Below are positions 1 to 8,590 of a stretch of 25,148 nt of DNA, one piece after another. Under the pieces are notes generated by a model. The model saw nothing but the letters and a program-made list of their open reading frames with translations, was not told the DNA's origin and made no database searches. A program made the translations under genes and the position numbers. How positions within the stretch are numbered: position 1 is the first letter of the stretch; the number at the start of each line of letters is the position of its first letter. Source of the DNA: UBA8106 sp913052135. GTDB taxonomy: Bacteria; Acidobacteriota; Vicinamibacteria; Vicinamibacterales; UBA823. Location: assembly GCA_913052135.1 (NCBI GenBank), contig CAJXDY010000034.1:1-25148 (forward strand). The letters run 5' to 3'.

Positions 1-831
1 TCGCAGTGCTCCCATGTTCATCACCACGAAACTGCCGGTGCCATAAGTGTTCTTTGCCATCCCTGGCGACCAACAACCTTGCCCATAGAGTGCAGCCTGT
101 TGATCACCAGCAATACCAGCAATTGGCACTCCGCCTGGCAACCGATCACGCTGACACGTCTCAGCAAATACACTACAACTTGCCTTGACTTCCGGTAACA
201 TGTCACGTGGTACATCAAGCAAATCAAGTAAATCTTGATCCCACTGCCGTTCGTGAATGTTGTACAGCAAGGTTCTCGAGGCATTGGTTGGTTCGGTCGC
301 GAGTACACCACCCGACAGTTTCCAGAGAAGCCACGTGTCAATCGTTCCGAAAACGACTTTGCCATCCCGCGCCTTAGCCCGTGCGTCAGGATAACGATCA
401 AGAATCCACTTAAGCTTCGTTCCTGAAAAATAGGCATCAATGACCAAGCCTGTTCGCTCACGAATCATTTCCTCGTGACCGTCCTTCTTGAGTTGCTGAC
501 AAATATCAGTTGTCTGACGACTCTGCCAGACGATGGCGGGGTGTATGGGACGACCAGTGTCCCGGTCCCAAACTACTGTGGTTTCGCGTTGGTTCGCGAT
601 TCCAATCGCCTTCAGTTCACTCGGCTGAATGTGCGCTACTTCCAGCGCGTCAGTCATCACTTGCAAGCTGACCGCAAAAATCTCGTCAGGATCGTGTTCT
701 ACCCAACCAGGCTGAGGATAAGACTGAGTGAATTCCGAGTAGGCACGCCCAATAATTTTGCCTTCGCGTGAAAATACGAGGGCCGTACTACCAGTTGTAC
801 CTTGGTCGATGGAAAGGACGGCTTCTGGCAT
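1..831 (-). CDS. glpK: Glycerol kinase, N-terminal half (truncated by window edge)
   Basis: FGGY-family kinase that phosphorylates glycerol to sn-glycerol 3-phosphate with ATP in the cytoplasm. The frame is open from ATG at 831 to base 1, giving 277 codons of a protein that is normally about 500 residues. The start reads MPEAVLSIDQGTTGSTALVF, the glycerol kinase phosphate-binding loop. ANQRETTVVWD (near residue 80) is the substrate-binding segment containing the conserved Arg-Glu. GTIDTWLLWKLSGG and GIAGDQQAALYGQ follow, and AKNTYGTGSFVVMN lies at the cut end; all are glycerol kinase signatures in order. Only 18 bases separate it from the nhaC stop upstream, so the two may be co-transcribed, although no functional link is obvious. 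No frameshift is seen. The identification is secure; the missing C-terminus lies outside the window. Confidence 0.95.
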   Translation of the reverse strand, partial: MPEAVLSIDQGTTGSTALVFSREGKIIGRAYSEFTQSYPQPGWVEHDPDEIFAVSLQVMTDALEVAHIQPSELKAIGIANQRETTVVWDRDTGRPIHPAIVWQSRQTTDICQQLKKDGHEEMIRERTGLVIDAYFSGTKLKWILDRYPDARAKARDGKVVFGTIDTWLLWKLSGGVLATEPTNASRTLLYNIHERQWDQDLLDLLDVPRDMLPEVKASCSVFAETCQRDRLPGGVPIAGIAGDQQAALYGQGCWSPGMAKNTYGTGSFVVMNMGALR

Positions 832-849
832 GTGTCAGTGTTAGGAAGT

Positions 850-2352
850 TCAAGAATCCGTCGGAAGGTAGGCCACAGCCGATTCCTCATCTTCATCAGA
901 TTCTTCCAATTTCTCAATCGTGAAGCCTGTATAACCGTAAATGGCTGATACAAGTGGACTAATCAGGTTAAAAAAACAGAATGGCAGATAAGTTAACGTT
1001 GCGACACCGAGCGCTTGCGACATAAAGGCCCCGCAGGTATTCCAGGGTATGAGTGGCGACGTAAGGGTCCCGGCATCCTCTAGCGTGCGTGACAGGTTCT
1101 TAGGATGGAGTCTACGTTTCCGGTACTCGGCGCGTAACATTCGTCCTGGTAGCACGATGGAAATGTATTGATCGGAGGCAACAATGTTCGTGCCGATGCA
1201 CGTGACGATGGTGGCTGCAATGAGACTGCCCGTGCCGCGCACAAAGCTTAAAATCCCCAGCGCTATTCTCTGCAACATTCTGCTTGCTTCCATGGCACCG
1301 CCAAACATCATGGCGGCCATGATAAGCCAGATTGTCCAGAGCATGCTGGACATACCCCCCCGACTGAGCAATTCATCGAGCATGGCATTTCCAGAATTCA
1401 GAACGAAGCCATCGAACATTGCAATCCACACGCCCTTTAGCACCGCCACATTTCTCGGCAGATCGGTCTCACCAACGTAGGTGAGTACGGTAGCCTGCTG
1501 AAACACTGCGGCAAACAGACCGCCGACTAGTGCACCCAAGAGAATCGCTGGAAACGCCGGCATTCTTTTGATGACTAGTACGATAACGAAGACAGCTGGC
1601 AGTAATAGATGCAGGCCAATAGAAAATTGCGCATCCAATGCACGGAGGACTATGTCGAGGTTGTCCGCTGGTTGAGGCTGCGCGCCCACGAATCCAGCAA
1701 TGATGAAGAATCCAAGGGCAAGAATGAAACTCGGCGTCGTCGTCCACAGCATATGTCGGATATGTATAAATAAGTCGGCACCGGCCATCGCGGGAGCTAA
1801 ATTCGTCGTATCCGAGAGGGGCGACAGTTTGTCGCCAAAGTATGCCCCTGAAATGATCGCACCAGCTGCCAATCCGAGATTCAGGTCCTGGGTAACAGCA
1901 ATGCCCATCAAGCCAATGCCAATCGTGCTAGCGGTCGTCCATGAGCTACCGGTTGCAAGCGCCACCAATCCACAAATTACGGTTGCTGCAGCATAGAAGA
2001 TGGTCGGCGACAGAATCTGAAGACCGTAATAAATCATAGTCGGTACGGTACCTGCCAAAATCCACGTTCCGATAAGTGATCCAACCGCCAGAAGAATCAG
2101 CAGAGCACCCATGGCCAGTGAGATCCCGTGCACCATGCCTTGCTCCATCTCTTTCCATGTGTAGCCATTTCTGAGCCCAATGAGGATCGTTAAACCGGCA
2201 GCGAGAATTAGAGCGATCTGATTCGGACCTGAGGAGGAACTGTCTCCGAACAAATAAACCGATGAAGCAAGCAACACGACCAGCAGTGCGACTGGGATAA
2301 GAGCCTGTCCTAGCGTAGGCTCTTTCTTGGTTTGGACCACGTCTTCACTCAT
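850..2352 (-). CDS. nhaC: NhaC-type Na+/H+ antiporter
   Basis: Inner-membrane secondary transporter of the NhaC family, predicted to exchange Na+ for H+. The 500-residue protein has a short charged cytoplasmic N-terminus (about 15 residues) followed by roughly a dozen hydrophobic segments. Family hallmarks are ATGSSWTTASTIGIGLMGIA (about residues 130-150), then ISGAYFGDKLSPLSDTTNLA (about 165-185), the polar pore motif of NhaC proteins. CIGTNIVASDQYISIVLPGR and LIPWNTCGAFMSQALG lie further on. Length is normal. The ATG at 2352 is used; the upstream sequence has no strong Shine-Dalgarno. A glycerol kinase gene follows 18 bases downstream. Some NhaC-family members exchange other substrates (for example malate/lactate in MleN), so the ion specificity is an inference. 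Confidence 0.9.
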   Translation of the reverse strand: MSEDVVQTKKEPTLGQALIPVALLVVLLASSVYLFGDSSSSGPNQIALILAAGLTILIGLRNGYTWKEMEQGMVHGISLAMGALLILLAVGSLIGTWILAGTVPTMIYYGLQILSPTIFYAAATVICGLVALATGSSWTTASTIGIGLMGIAVTQDLNLGLAAGAIISGAYFGDKLSPLSDTTNLAPAMAGADLFIHIRHMLWTTTPSFILALGFFIIAGFVGAQPQPADNLDIVLRALDAQFSIGLHLLLPAVFVIVLVIKRMPAFPAILLGALVGGLFAAVFQQATVLTYVGETDLPRNVAVLKGVWIAMFDGFVLNSGNAMLDELLSRGGMSSMLWTIWLIMAAMMFGGAMEASRMLQRIALGILSFVRGTGSLIAATIVTCIGTNIVASDQYISIVLPGRMLRAEYRKRRLHPKNLSRTLEDAGTLTSPLIPWNTCGAFMSQALGVATLTYLPFCFFNLISPLVSAIYGYTGFTIEKLEESDEDEESAVAYLPTDS

Positions 2353-2514
2353 ATAACGCCCGACTTCGTCTCAAAAAAACAACAAGGAAACGTTTGAGGA
2401 ATCAGCGAATATTAACACGACTAGCCTAGGACCAATCGACTACAAGTAGGATCTCAACCAAGAGTCCTCATGAAACGAATATTTAAACCTTGATTTTTGA
2501 ACAGGTAATCGACG
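2353..2514. other. Non-coding stretch upstream of nhaC
   Basis: No convincing gene is seen between the nhaC start and the small ORF at 2515. It should contain the nhaC promoter, read on the minus strand, but no clear -35/-10 pair stands out. Confidence 0.4.
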
Positions 2515-2631
2515 ATGTCGAGTTTACAGAACCCGAAGATAGTCGAAGCAATCGTCGATCTCACGCACAATCTCAGCGGAACATCTATGAACAGAATTTT
2601 ACTCACCTTCCTTGGATTGACATTTCACTGA
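2515..2631 (+). CDS. Possible small ORF, 38 residues, unknown
   Basis: ATG at 2515 opens a 38-codon frame ending in TGA at 2629-2631. The product begins MSSLQNPKIVEAIVDLTH, and its C-terminal part is hydrophobic (ILLTFLGLTF). An AGG 9 bases upstream is a weak ribosome-binding candidate, and an in-frame TAA stands just before it. It overlaps the last 7 bases of the lipoprotein gene on the opposite strand. The amino-acid composition reads like protein, but nothing is recognised. It could be a remnant of a larger gene or chance. A longer alternative frame here (from 2490) reads less like protein. Confidence 0.2.
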   Translation: MSSLQNPKIVEAIVDLTHNLSGTSMNRILLTFLGLTFH

Positions 2632-3137
2632 ATGGCTGTAGTCGCATTGATCTCAATCTTGCGCATACCAGCGAAATCAGTAACACGAGGACCTTGTAAT
2701 CGTTCGCCATTTTCCCCGTACTCCTCAAGGATGGCTTCTGGCTGCTCCCTACCCTCTGGATTCATTTGAAATGTGAGCCGTGTCAATGCGTAACCTTCAG
2801 GCCAGTCACTCACTGGGACATGGTGGCGAAACACTCCAGCCACAACACTAATATGCCCGACCTCATATCCATCGTAGTCTCCACTGTCAAACCCGTCGTG
2901 TTTCACAAGATACATGAGGACCGCACCATCAGGAACATTCGCGGTGCCATACAAAACTAGTTGACCATCTTCAATGGTTGGAGTCTCAAGGATGACGTCC
3001 ACTCCATCCACTATTGATCCAGCTGTATTGGTCTGAGGTAAAGAGGTTTCCTGGTTCGTCGAGGTCGATACGGGTTCTGGTGCTCCAGTGCAACCCATTG
3101 TGATGACACACAAAACAATAACGGTATGTCGGTTCAT
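2625..3137 (-). CDS. Small orphan lipoprotein of unknown function
   Basis: A 170-residue predicted lipoprotein. The chosen ATG at 3137 has GGAG about 8 bases upstream and gives MNRHTVIVLCVITMGCTG, a short positive n-region, hydrophobic core and lipobox with Cys at residue 16. An upstream TTG at 3155 would only add six residues. A Ser/Thr/Pro/Gln-rich linker (about residues 18-40) is followed by a compact domain with alternating beta-like stretches, such as VDVILETPTIEDGQLVLYG and VLMYLVKHDGFDSGDYDGYE. This could be an immunoglobulin-like or other beta-sandwich fold, but that is a guess. It is divergent from the aminotransferase/Rieske pair across about 190 bases of AT-rich DNA. No family is recognised. 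Confidence 0.75.
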   Translation of the reverse strand: MNRHTVIVLCVITMGCTGAPEPVSTSTNQETSLPQTNTAGSIVDGVDVILETPTIEDGQLVLYGTANVPDGAVLMYLVKHDGFDSGDYDGYEVGHISVVAGVFRHHVPVSDWPEGYALTRLTFQMNPEGREQPEAILEEYGENGERLQGPRVTDFAGMRKIEINATTAIQ

Positions 3138-3331
3138 GATCGACTCCAAAAACAAAAAAATAATATAAATAGACCTTGATGGTAGCGCATCTTAGACCTG
3201 TTAAAAAATGAAGACATGATAAATTCGAGAGTCAGATCGCCTCCGTGCGAAACGCACTACCTAGTGATCTATACTGGTGTTGCACTTTACTTAATCTAGC
3301 GTTGTTTCAAACTATTAATAGGATGGAATGG

Positions 3332-4594
3332 ATGAATAAGCTAGATCGCCGACATTTTCTCACAACCACTGCTGCCGGGTTAGCTTCAATCGGCGCAACT
3401 AAAAGCAGAGGCTTGGCGCTTCAATCAGAAGATGATCCACTCGGAGTGCGAACAGACTTTCCCATTACTAACAATTTACGATTCCTAGCTACCTCGTGGA
3501 TTGGACCCATGCCACAGGTAGTGAGAGATGTTGGAGTCGAATATGTAGACGAAAAATTACACTGGGCTGATACCCGTCTCCGCTTGGAAAAGAAGGAAAT
3601 GACGCGAGTCGCGTTCGCCAGCCTCTTTGGTGCGAAACCCGAAGAAGTAGCACTTCTCTTTGCTACAGGTGATGCGGAAAACATCGTAACCCGAGGTTTA
3701 GATCTTAAAGCCGGCGATAACGTTGTTGTGGACGACCTCCACTTTACAGCGAGTTTTGTCCTATACCGGCAACTTGAAAAGGATCTGGGAATTGAACTTC
3801 GCATTGTTCCCCAAACGGACGGTAGGACACGACTTGAAGATTTTGACGCAGTCATTGATGACAAAACTCGGCTCGTGTCTGTAGCATGGGTCTCGAATCG
3901 TAACGGCTATCGACACGACCTCACGGCATTAGCCGATCTCGCTCACGCAAAGAACGCTCTTCTATTTACAGATGCCGTCCAAGCAATTGGAACATTTCCC
4001 GCAAATTTACAAGCACTTGGCGTCGATTTTTTAGTAGCCGGATCTTATAAGTGGTTATTCGCGAATTTTGGTGTAGCGCCGTTCTTTATTCGCGAGGAAC
4101 ACCTCGAGCGCATTCCACCAGATCGCTACGGTCACGGACAGGTAGTAGAAACGTTGACGAGTGACGGATGGTCCAGTTCACACCGAGTGGGTCGCACCCG
4201 TGAGCTTGGCTATCGCTATATGCCAACTGCGGAAAAATACGAACACGCTTCGCTCGCATTTAATCCTGTTGCGCAGCTTAATGCTGCGCTTGGCTACTTG
4301 AGTGGAGTCGGACTTGCCAGGATTGCAGAGCACACCCAGGGACTCGCTCATGAGTTTTGGGAAGGCGCCAACAAGTTAGGCTTCGAAATGTTCACGCCTA
4401 GAGAAAACGCATCACCAATCGTAAGCATTATTCATGGTCGGGATCCCGACCAGTTGAAACAACTACTTGAGGAAGAATCGATTGTCGTGACCTTCCGGGA
4501 AGCAGACCATACACTTCTACGTGTGGCAGTGTCTCTATTCAATAACCGTTCTGACATTCAACAATTATTAAAGGTGCTTGAACGAGTCGCTTAA
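3332..4594 (+). CDS. Tat-exported class V aminotransferase-like PLP enzyme (cysteine desulfurase / isopenicillin-N-epimerase type)
   Basis: Fold-type I PLP enzyme of the class V aminotransferase family (CsdA / isopenicillin N epimerase relatives); the substrate cannot be told from sequence. From ATG 3332 it is 420 residues. AGGA lies 8 bases upstream of this ATG, and this start puts an RR motif at the N-terminus (LDRRHFLTTTAAGLASIG), a Tat signal. A GTG at 3245 would bury that motif under about 30 unlikely residues. PLP features are visible: DDLHFTAS (His137), VAWVSNRNGY (about 185-193), LLFTDAVQAIG with Asp214 and Gln217, and the Schiff-base lysine in VAGSYKWLF (Lys240). It is followed after 38 bases by a Rieske oxygenase, so they are probably one operon. 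A Tat-exported PLP enzyme is uncommon and implies cofactor loading before export. Confidence 0.85.
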   Translation: MNKLDRRHFLTTTAAGLASIGATKSRGLALQSEDDPLGVRTDFPITNNLRFLATSWIGPMPQVVRDVGVEYVDEKLHWADTRLRLEKKEMTRVAFASLFGAKPEEVALLFATGDAENIVTRGLDLKAGDNVVVDDLHFTASFVLYRQLEKDLGIELRIVPQTDGRTRLEDFDAVIDDKTRLVSVAWVSNRNGYRHDLTALADLAHAKNALLFTDAVQAIGTFPANLQALGVDFLVAGSYKWLFANFGVAPFFIREEHLERIPPDRYGHGQVVETLTSDGWSSSHRVGRTRELGYRYMPTAEKYEHASLAFNPVAQLNAALGYLSGVGLARIAEHTQGLAHEFWEGANKLGFEMFTPRENASPIVSIIHGRDPDQLKQLLEEESIVVTFREADHTLLRVAVSLFNNRSDIQQLLKVLERVA

Positions 4595-4622
4595 AGGGCT
4601 TGGGAGAGGGAAGGCGTCAACC

Positions 4623-4627
4623 GGAGG
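4623..4627 (+). promoter_or_regulatory. Ribosome-binding site fixing the Rieske gene start
   Basis: A GGAGG lies 5 bases before GTG at 4633. It favours this GTG over the in-frame TTG at 4600, which has no comparable site and adds residues atypical of the family. Confidence 0.6.
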
Positions 4628-4632
4628 AAATA

Positions 4633-5658
4633 GTGTCCAAGTTTTCTAAAAAACTCTTTCAGTGCTGGCATCCGATTGCGTACAGTCATGAGGTTCCATC
4701 AGATGCGCCCTACGGATCGATACTGCTAGACGAAGCCCTCGTGATCTGGCGGACAGGCGATGGTATCCCGCATGCCATGCAGGATCTCTGTATTCACCGA
4801 GGCAGTGCACTTTCCAAGGGTCGTCTCAAAGATGACTGTGTGGTCTGCCCGTACCACGCATGGCACTATAACGCTGAAGGCGTTTGCGTTAAGATCCCTC
4901 AGAAAATCGATGCAACGCAGATTCCACTGAAAGCACGGGTCCGCTCCTATCGCACCTTGGAACGCTACGGGCTTATCTGGGTAGCACTCGAAGACCCAAT
5001 ATTCTCCCTGCCAGAATTACCGGAACTGGAGAATACTGAATGGAAGGTCGTTCTGACCGGCCCCTTTGAATGGAATAGCGACTCCTCGCGTCAGGTTGAA
5101 AATTTTACTGATTTTGGCCATTTTCCTTGGGTTCATCCAGGGCTTCTAGGGGACCCTGAGCGTCCGATCGTAGGCAAATACGATGTCGAGGTGCGCGGAC
5201 ATGTGCTGCACTACTCGGTAACTCGTCCAGAAGTGCCGAATACGCAAGACTTTCCTGTGTTCGCCAATGAAAGCGTTGTCGAGCCTGAGCGGCAGAGCCG
5301 CTATGAACTGCACCTACCTTATACAATCGTCTTGCGCCTGGGATGGGGCGAGGGGAAGAACATGGTCTATTTCTTCGTCTCTCAGCCGATCCAAGAAAAT
5401 CGATGCAGAGGGTACTGCATAGTTGGACGGAACTACAATTTCGATCAGCCTGACAGTACGTTACAAGATTTCGAGAAGGTTGTCTTTGGCCAAGACCAAC
5501 AGATCGTCGAGTCACAACGACCTGAGCAAGTTCCATTTGATTTGGCTGACGAACTACATCTGCCTTTTGATGCAGTCGCAATTAACTATCGTCGTACGAT
5601 GCAAAAGCAGGGCTTGGCTTACTACCACTATCTCCACGAGACAGAAGAAGAAGCCTAA
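4633..5658 (+). CDS. Rieske non-heme iron oxygenase, alpha-subunit type
   Basis: Cytoplasmic ring-hydroxylating or O-demethylating oxygenase, 341 residues from GTG 4633. The Rieske [2Fe-2S] site is complete: Cys53 and His55 in CIHRG, and Cys72 and His75 in CPYHAWHYN. The mononuclear iron site follows in VENFTDFGHFPWVHPG, with bridging Asp160 and ligands His163 and His168. The start MSKFSKKLFQCWHPIAYSHEV matches the usual opening of VanA-like and related enzymes. No reductase or ferredoxin gene lies beside it, so electrons must come from elsewhere. It is close behind the PLP-enzyme gene and convergent with the amidohydrolase 43 bases downstream. The substrate is unknown; vanillate-demethylase-type and aromatic-ring dioxygenase-type substrates are both possible. 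Confidence 0.9.
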   Translation: MSKFSKKLFQCWHPIAYSHEVPSDAPYGSILLDEALVIWRTGDGIPHAMQDLCIHRGSALSKGRLKDDCVVCPYHAWHYNAEGVCVKIPQKIDATQIPLKARVRSYRTLERYGLIWVALEDPIFSLPELPELENTEWKVVLTGPFEWNSDSSRQVENFTDFGHFPWVHPGLLGDPERPIVGKYDVEVRGHVLHYSVTRPEVPNTQDFPVFANESVVEPERQSRYELHLPYTIVLRLGWGEGKNMVYFFVSQPIQENRCRGYCIVGRNYNFDQPDSTLQDFEKVVFGQDQQIVESQRPEQVPFDLADELHLPFDAVAINYRRTMQKQGLAYYHYLHETEEEA

Positions 5659-5701
5659 AGGATATCCTTCTCGCTCTTCGAGATTACAAAGAAATCCTCT
5701 C

Positions 5702-7039
5702 TCAATCGCGCCTGAAGACGACACCGTCCTTCATCACGAACGAAACCTGTTTGAGTACTGCAATATCGTCCAGCGGGTTTCCGATCGTACCGATGAAATC
5801 TGCAGCCATGCCTGGTCGGATCCCGCCACGTTGGTCTGCGATACCTAGCAACCGGGCACTATTGGTAGTCATTGCTCGTAAAATATCTGCCGCCGGAATT
5901 CCAGCTGCCTTCCAAGTGTCGATAGCTCCAATGGCAAGCTGCCCTTTCGTGAAGCCAGGAGTTTGCCGGAGAATGTCCGCCGCAAACACTAATTCAACGC
6001 CGATACGATATGCACGCTCCAAACGATCCTGGATTCTTTCAATCTCGCCCGGGTGATGGAGAGCGTTATGCGAGTCTGGACCAGGCCCCAACTCACAGCC
6101 CACCAAGACGACTCCTCTTTCCTTCGCTAATTCCAGTAACTCATCACTCATCTCATAACCGTGCTCAAGTGAAGCAACTCCAGCCTCAATCGCGACACGG
6201 GCACCCTCTTCCACTAAGGAGTGGGCAGCGACTTTAACTCCAGCCCGCCCTGCTTCTTCAATAATAAATTTAATATCCTCGACGGAGTACATATACGGTC
6301 TAAATCCCTGGTCATCGACAATGATCTTGATCCAACTTGCACCATAGTGAATATTTTGACGGATAGCTTTCCTAATTTCATCGCGAGTATCCGCTTCGAA
6401 AAAATCGATCAAGGCGACTTCGGGACTATTAGCGCTTACACGCATCTGTCCTCCAAATGGCGCAAGGATTTTCCCTGAAATGAAAAAGGTGGGCCCTGGA
6501 ACGCTCCCGATTTGCCCTGGTCGAGGATCAGCATAGGCTTTTACTTGACCTGTGTTGGCAATCGGATCGGCAGCGAGAATATTTAAGATGGCAGAGTCTG
6601 CAAAATCGCCGGCGTTACCTAGGTCACGTATGGTCGTGAAACCGGCATCCAAGTATGATTGGGCGGCGAGGAAACCTTGAATAGCCCGTGCAGCAGTCGA
6701 AACCTCGACATTGTATTCCAAGAGGCTTCCCCAATCAGAGTCCGGTGAATTATCAGCGTCGTACGCACTAGCAACATGTGTATGCGCGTCCATAAGACCT
6801 GGAAGTACCGTCAGAGACGACAGATCGAGATGTCTCGCGCCGGCAGGAATTGTCAAATCCCCGCCTACCTCTTGAATGATCCCGTTCTCAATGACGACGG
6901 TCTGATTCGGAAGGGCTGTTCCCGCTTCAGGATCGACTAGTTGGCCAGCAGTGATCACTGTTACCTGAGCTTCGGCAGACGTAAGGCAAAGTGTGAGTAG
7001 GAAAATACTCGCAAGTCTCAAAACAAGTCGCACATTCAT
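5702..7039 (-). CDS. Exported amidohydrolase (imidazolonepropionase/prolidase-like), copy 1
   Basis: Metal-dependent hydrolase of the amidohydrolase superfamily, in the branch that includes Sgx9260-type imidodipeptidases (Xaa-Pro/carboxypeptidase-like). From ATG 7039 (AAGGA about 8 bases upstream) it is 445 residues; an upstream TTG would only add eight. A signal peptide ends at about residue 24 (LCLTSAEAQ). Metal-site residues are all visible: DAHTHVAS (His86, His88), WIKIIVDD (Lys238, the likely carboxylated lysine), VAAHSLVEEGA (His273), SLEHGYEM (His293) and VFAADI (Asp355). The C-terminal GIRPGMAADFIGTIGNPLDD strand is typical. It is paralogous to the next gene upstream along almost its full length. 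The role is probably periplasmic hydrolysis of dipeptide-like amides; the substrate is inferred only from family. Confidence 0.88.
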   Translation of the reverse strand: MNVRLVLRLASIFLLTLCLTSAEAQVTVITAGQLVDPEAGTALPNQTVVIENGIIQEVGGDLTIPAGARHLDLSSLTVLPGLMDAHTHVASAYDADNSPDSDWGSLLEYNVEVSTAARAIQGFLAAQSYLDAGFTTIRDLGNAGDFADSAILNILAADPIANTGQVKAYADPRPGQIGSVPGPTFFISGKILAPFGGQMRVSANSPEVALIDFFEADTRDEIRKAIRQNIHYGASWIKIIVDDQGFRPYMYSVEDIKFIIEEAGRAGVKVAAHSLVEEGARVAIEAGVASLEHGYEMSDELLELAKERGVVLVGCELGPGPDSHNALHHPGEIERIQDRLERAYRIGVELVFAADILRQTPGFTKGQLAIGAIDTWKAAGIPAADILRAMTTNSARLLGIADQRGGIRPGMAADFIGTIGNPLDDIAVLKQVSFVMKDGVVFRRD

Positions 7040-7144
7040 TATTCGTGTCCTTCTCTTTTGCAACGCTAGAAACCATTTCGAGGCGTTAAATTATTTTCAA
7101 TATTTAAGATCGATTCGACCTTCATCTGTTCAGAATGACAGGTG

Positions 7145-8506
7145 TTAATCGTGTCGAAAAACGACACCATCTTTCATAACGAATGACACCTGCTTGAGAG
7201 TCATAATGTCGTCTAATGGATTCTCATGCGTCGCAATAATATCCGCGGCCATGCCAGGTCGGATATTGCCACGTTCATTCTCAATGCCAAGCAACCGCGC
7301 TCCATTCGTAATCAGTGCTCGCAAGGTATCGGCGTGTGGTATTCCTGCTTTGACCCAAGTCTCAATAGGATCGATGGAAATTTGCCCACGAGTGAGTCCA
7401 GCCCGATTCATCAAAATATCTGAGCCATAGGCCATTTCAACCCCAATGCGATGGGCACGTTTTAACCGATCGAGAGCTTTTTCGTAGATCGCGCCCCGAT
7501 AAGCTTGAGCCGTAACGTCAGCGAGATCGCAACCGACCAGCACGATGCCCTGCGCCTTAACACGTTCCAATTGTTCATCGGTCATTTCATAACCATGTTC
7601 GATGGAAGCAACACCCCCCTCAATAGCAAGACGGGCACCCTCTTCCGTAACAGCATGGGCAGCCACCTTAACTCCCGCTTGCCGCGACTCTTCGACGATG
7701 AATTGAATGTCTTCGACAGACCACATATACCGATAGTCATCGATGACAAGCTTGATCCATGTTGCGCCGTGATAGAGATTCTCCCGAATAGCTTTTCGTA
7801 ATTCGTCACGGCTGTCAGCGTAATAATAATCAAGTAGCCCTATGTCAGGAGCATCAGGATTGACACGAAACTGGCCTCCAAAAACCGAAATGATTTTCCC
7901 GGAATAGAGAAATGTTGGGCCAAGTACTCCGGTAATACGTCCGGGATTGACCTCAGCAAAATCTTGGAGTCGCCCTATATTCGGAGCAGGATCCTGAATT
8001 TCGCCATTTAAAAATTGTCCTAGTGCCGCATCAGCAAAATTTCCAGCATTTCCAAGATCCCGGACCGTCGTAAATCCTGTCGCCAACATTGACTGAGCAT
8101 TAAGCAAACCCTGAATTGCCCGCTCTGCAGTTGAAACATCAACGTTATATTCCTTCAGGTTCGACGCTGGAAAATTATATGACCCCGCCAGATGCGTATG
8201 AGAGTCGATAAGACCTGGTAACACAGTTAAGTCGGATAAATCGAGAAGTGTGGCACCACTTGGAATCGTGACGTCTTCGCCTACCTCGAGAATTATTCCA
8301 TCTTCAATAACAATTTTTTGATCGGATTGAGTAATTCCTGTCTCGGGATCAACGAGTTGACCGGCAGTAATCACCATGAGACCACCAGAAGCTGTTCGCT
8401 CAGGGATCAGTTCGCCGCCCAAATCGCGAACCTGAGCTTCTGCAGTCGCTAGACAGAAGGCAAATAAAACGGTACTCAAAAATCCAAGAACACAGCGTCT
8501 GTTCAT
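7145..8506 (-). CDS. Exported amidohydrolase (imidazolonepropionase/prolidase-like), copy 2
   Basis: Tandem paralogue of the neighbouring amidohydrolase, 453 residues from ATG 8506 with AGGA about 8 bases upstream. The signal peptide MNRRCVLGFLSTVLFAFCLA ends in a TAEAQ site. An insert of about 16 residues (about 27-43) before the first strand is absent from copy 1. The metal site is complete: DSHTHLAGS (His103, His105), WIKLVIDD (Lys252), VAAHAVTEEG (His284), SIEHGYEM (His304) and YGSDIL (Asp363). Shared blocks such as VRDLGNAGNFADA, SVEDIQFIVEE, NPLDDIMTLKQVSFVMKDGV and GNIRPGMAADI show the duplication. The two differ in the substrate-facing loops around residues 330-345, so specificities may have diverged. 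They are likely co-transcribed, with about 105 bases between them. Confidence 0.88.
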   Translation of the reverse strand: MNRRCVLGFLSTVLFAFCLATAEAQVRDLGGELIPERTASGGLMVITAGQLVDPETGITQSDQKIVIEDGIILEVGEDVTIPSGATLLDLSDLTVLPGLIDSHTHLAGSYNFPASNLKEYNVDVSTAERAIQGLLNAQSMLATGFTTVRDLGNAGNFADAALGQFLNGEIQDPAPNIGRLQDFAEVNPGRITGVLGPTFLYSGKIISVFGGQFRVNPDAPDIGLLDYYYADSRDELRKAIRENLYHGATWIKLVIDDYRYMWSVEDIQFIVEESRQAGVKVAAHAVTEEGARLAIEGGVASIEHGYEMTDEQLERVKAQGIVLVGCDLADVTAQAYRGAIYEKALDRLKRAHRIGVEMAYGSDILMNRAGLTRGQISIDPIETWVKAGIPHADTLRALITNGARLLGIENERGNIRPGMAADIIATHENPLDDIMTLKQVSFVMKDGVVFRHD

Positions 8507-8590
8507 CTAGTCGTCCTTTCAAGCCCCTGTTTCCAACCAGCACGGCACTGGTGGTCGAAAGGTAAGCCACTACTTTAACTTCCACAATAC

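Noticed and set aside
21..461. 146-codon minus-strand frame near the window start
   Set aside because: It is a shadow of glpK, which runs open in another frame on the same strand with clear kinase motifs; the frame's own product has no family character.
2490..2699. 69-codon plus-strand frame starting MIFEQVIDD
   Set aside because: It overlaps the lipoprotein gene on the other strand for about a third of its length and its composition is not protein-like; the shorter frame at 2515 reads better.
5658..5669. Perfect 12-bp palindrome AAGGATATCCTT at the end of the Rieske gene as a terminator
   Set aside because: It has no loop and no U-run; it is too short to be a convincing terminator and could be chance.
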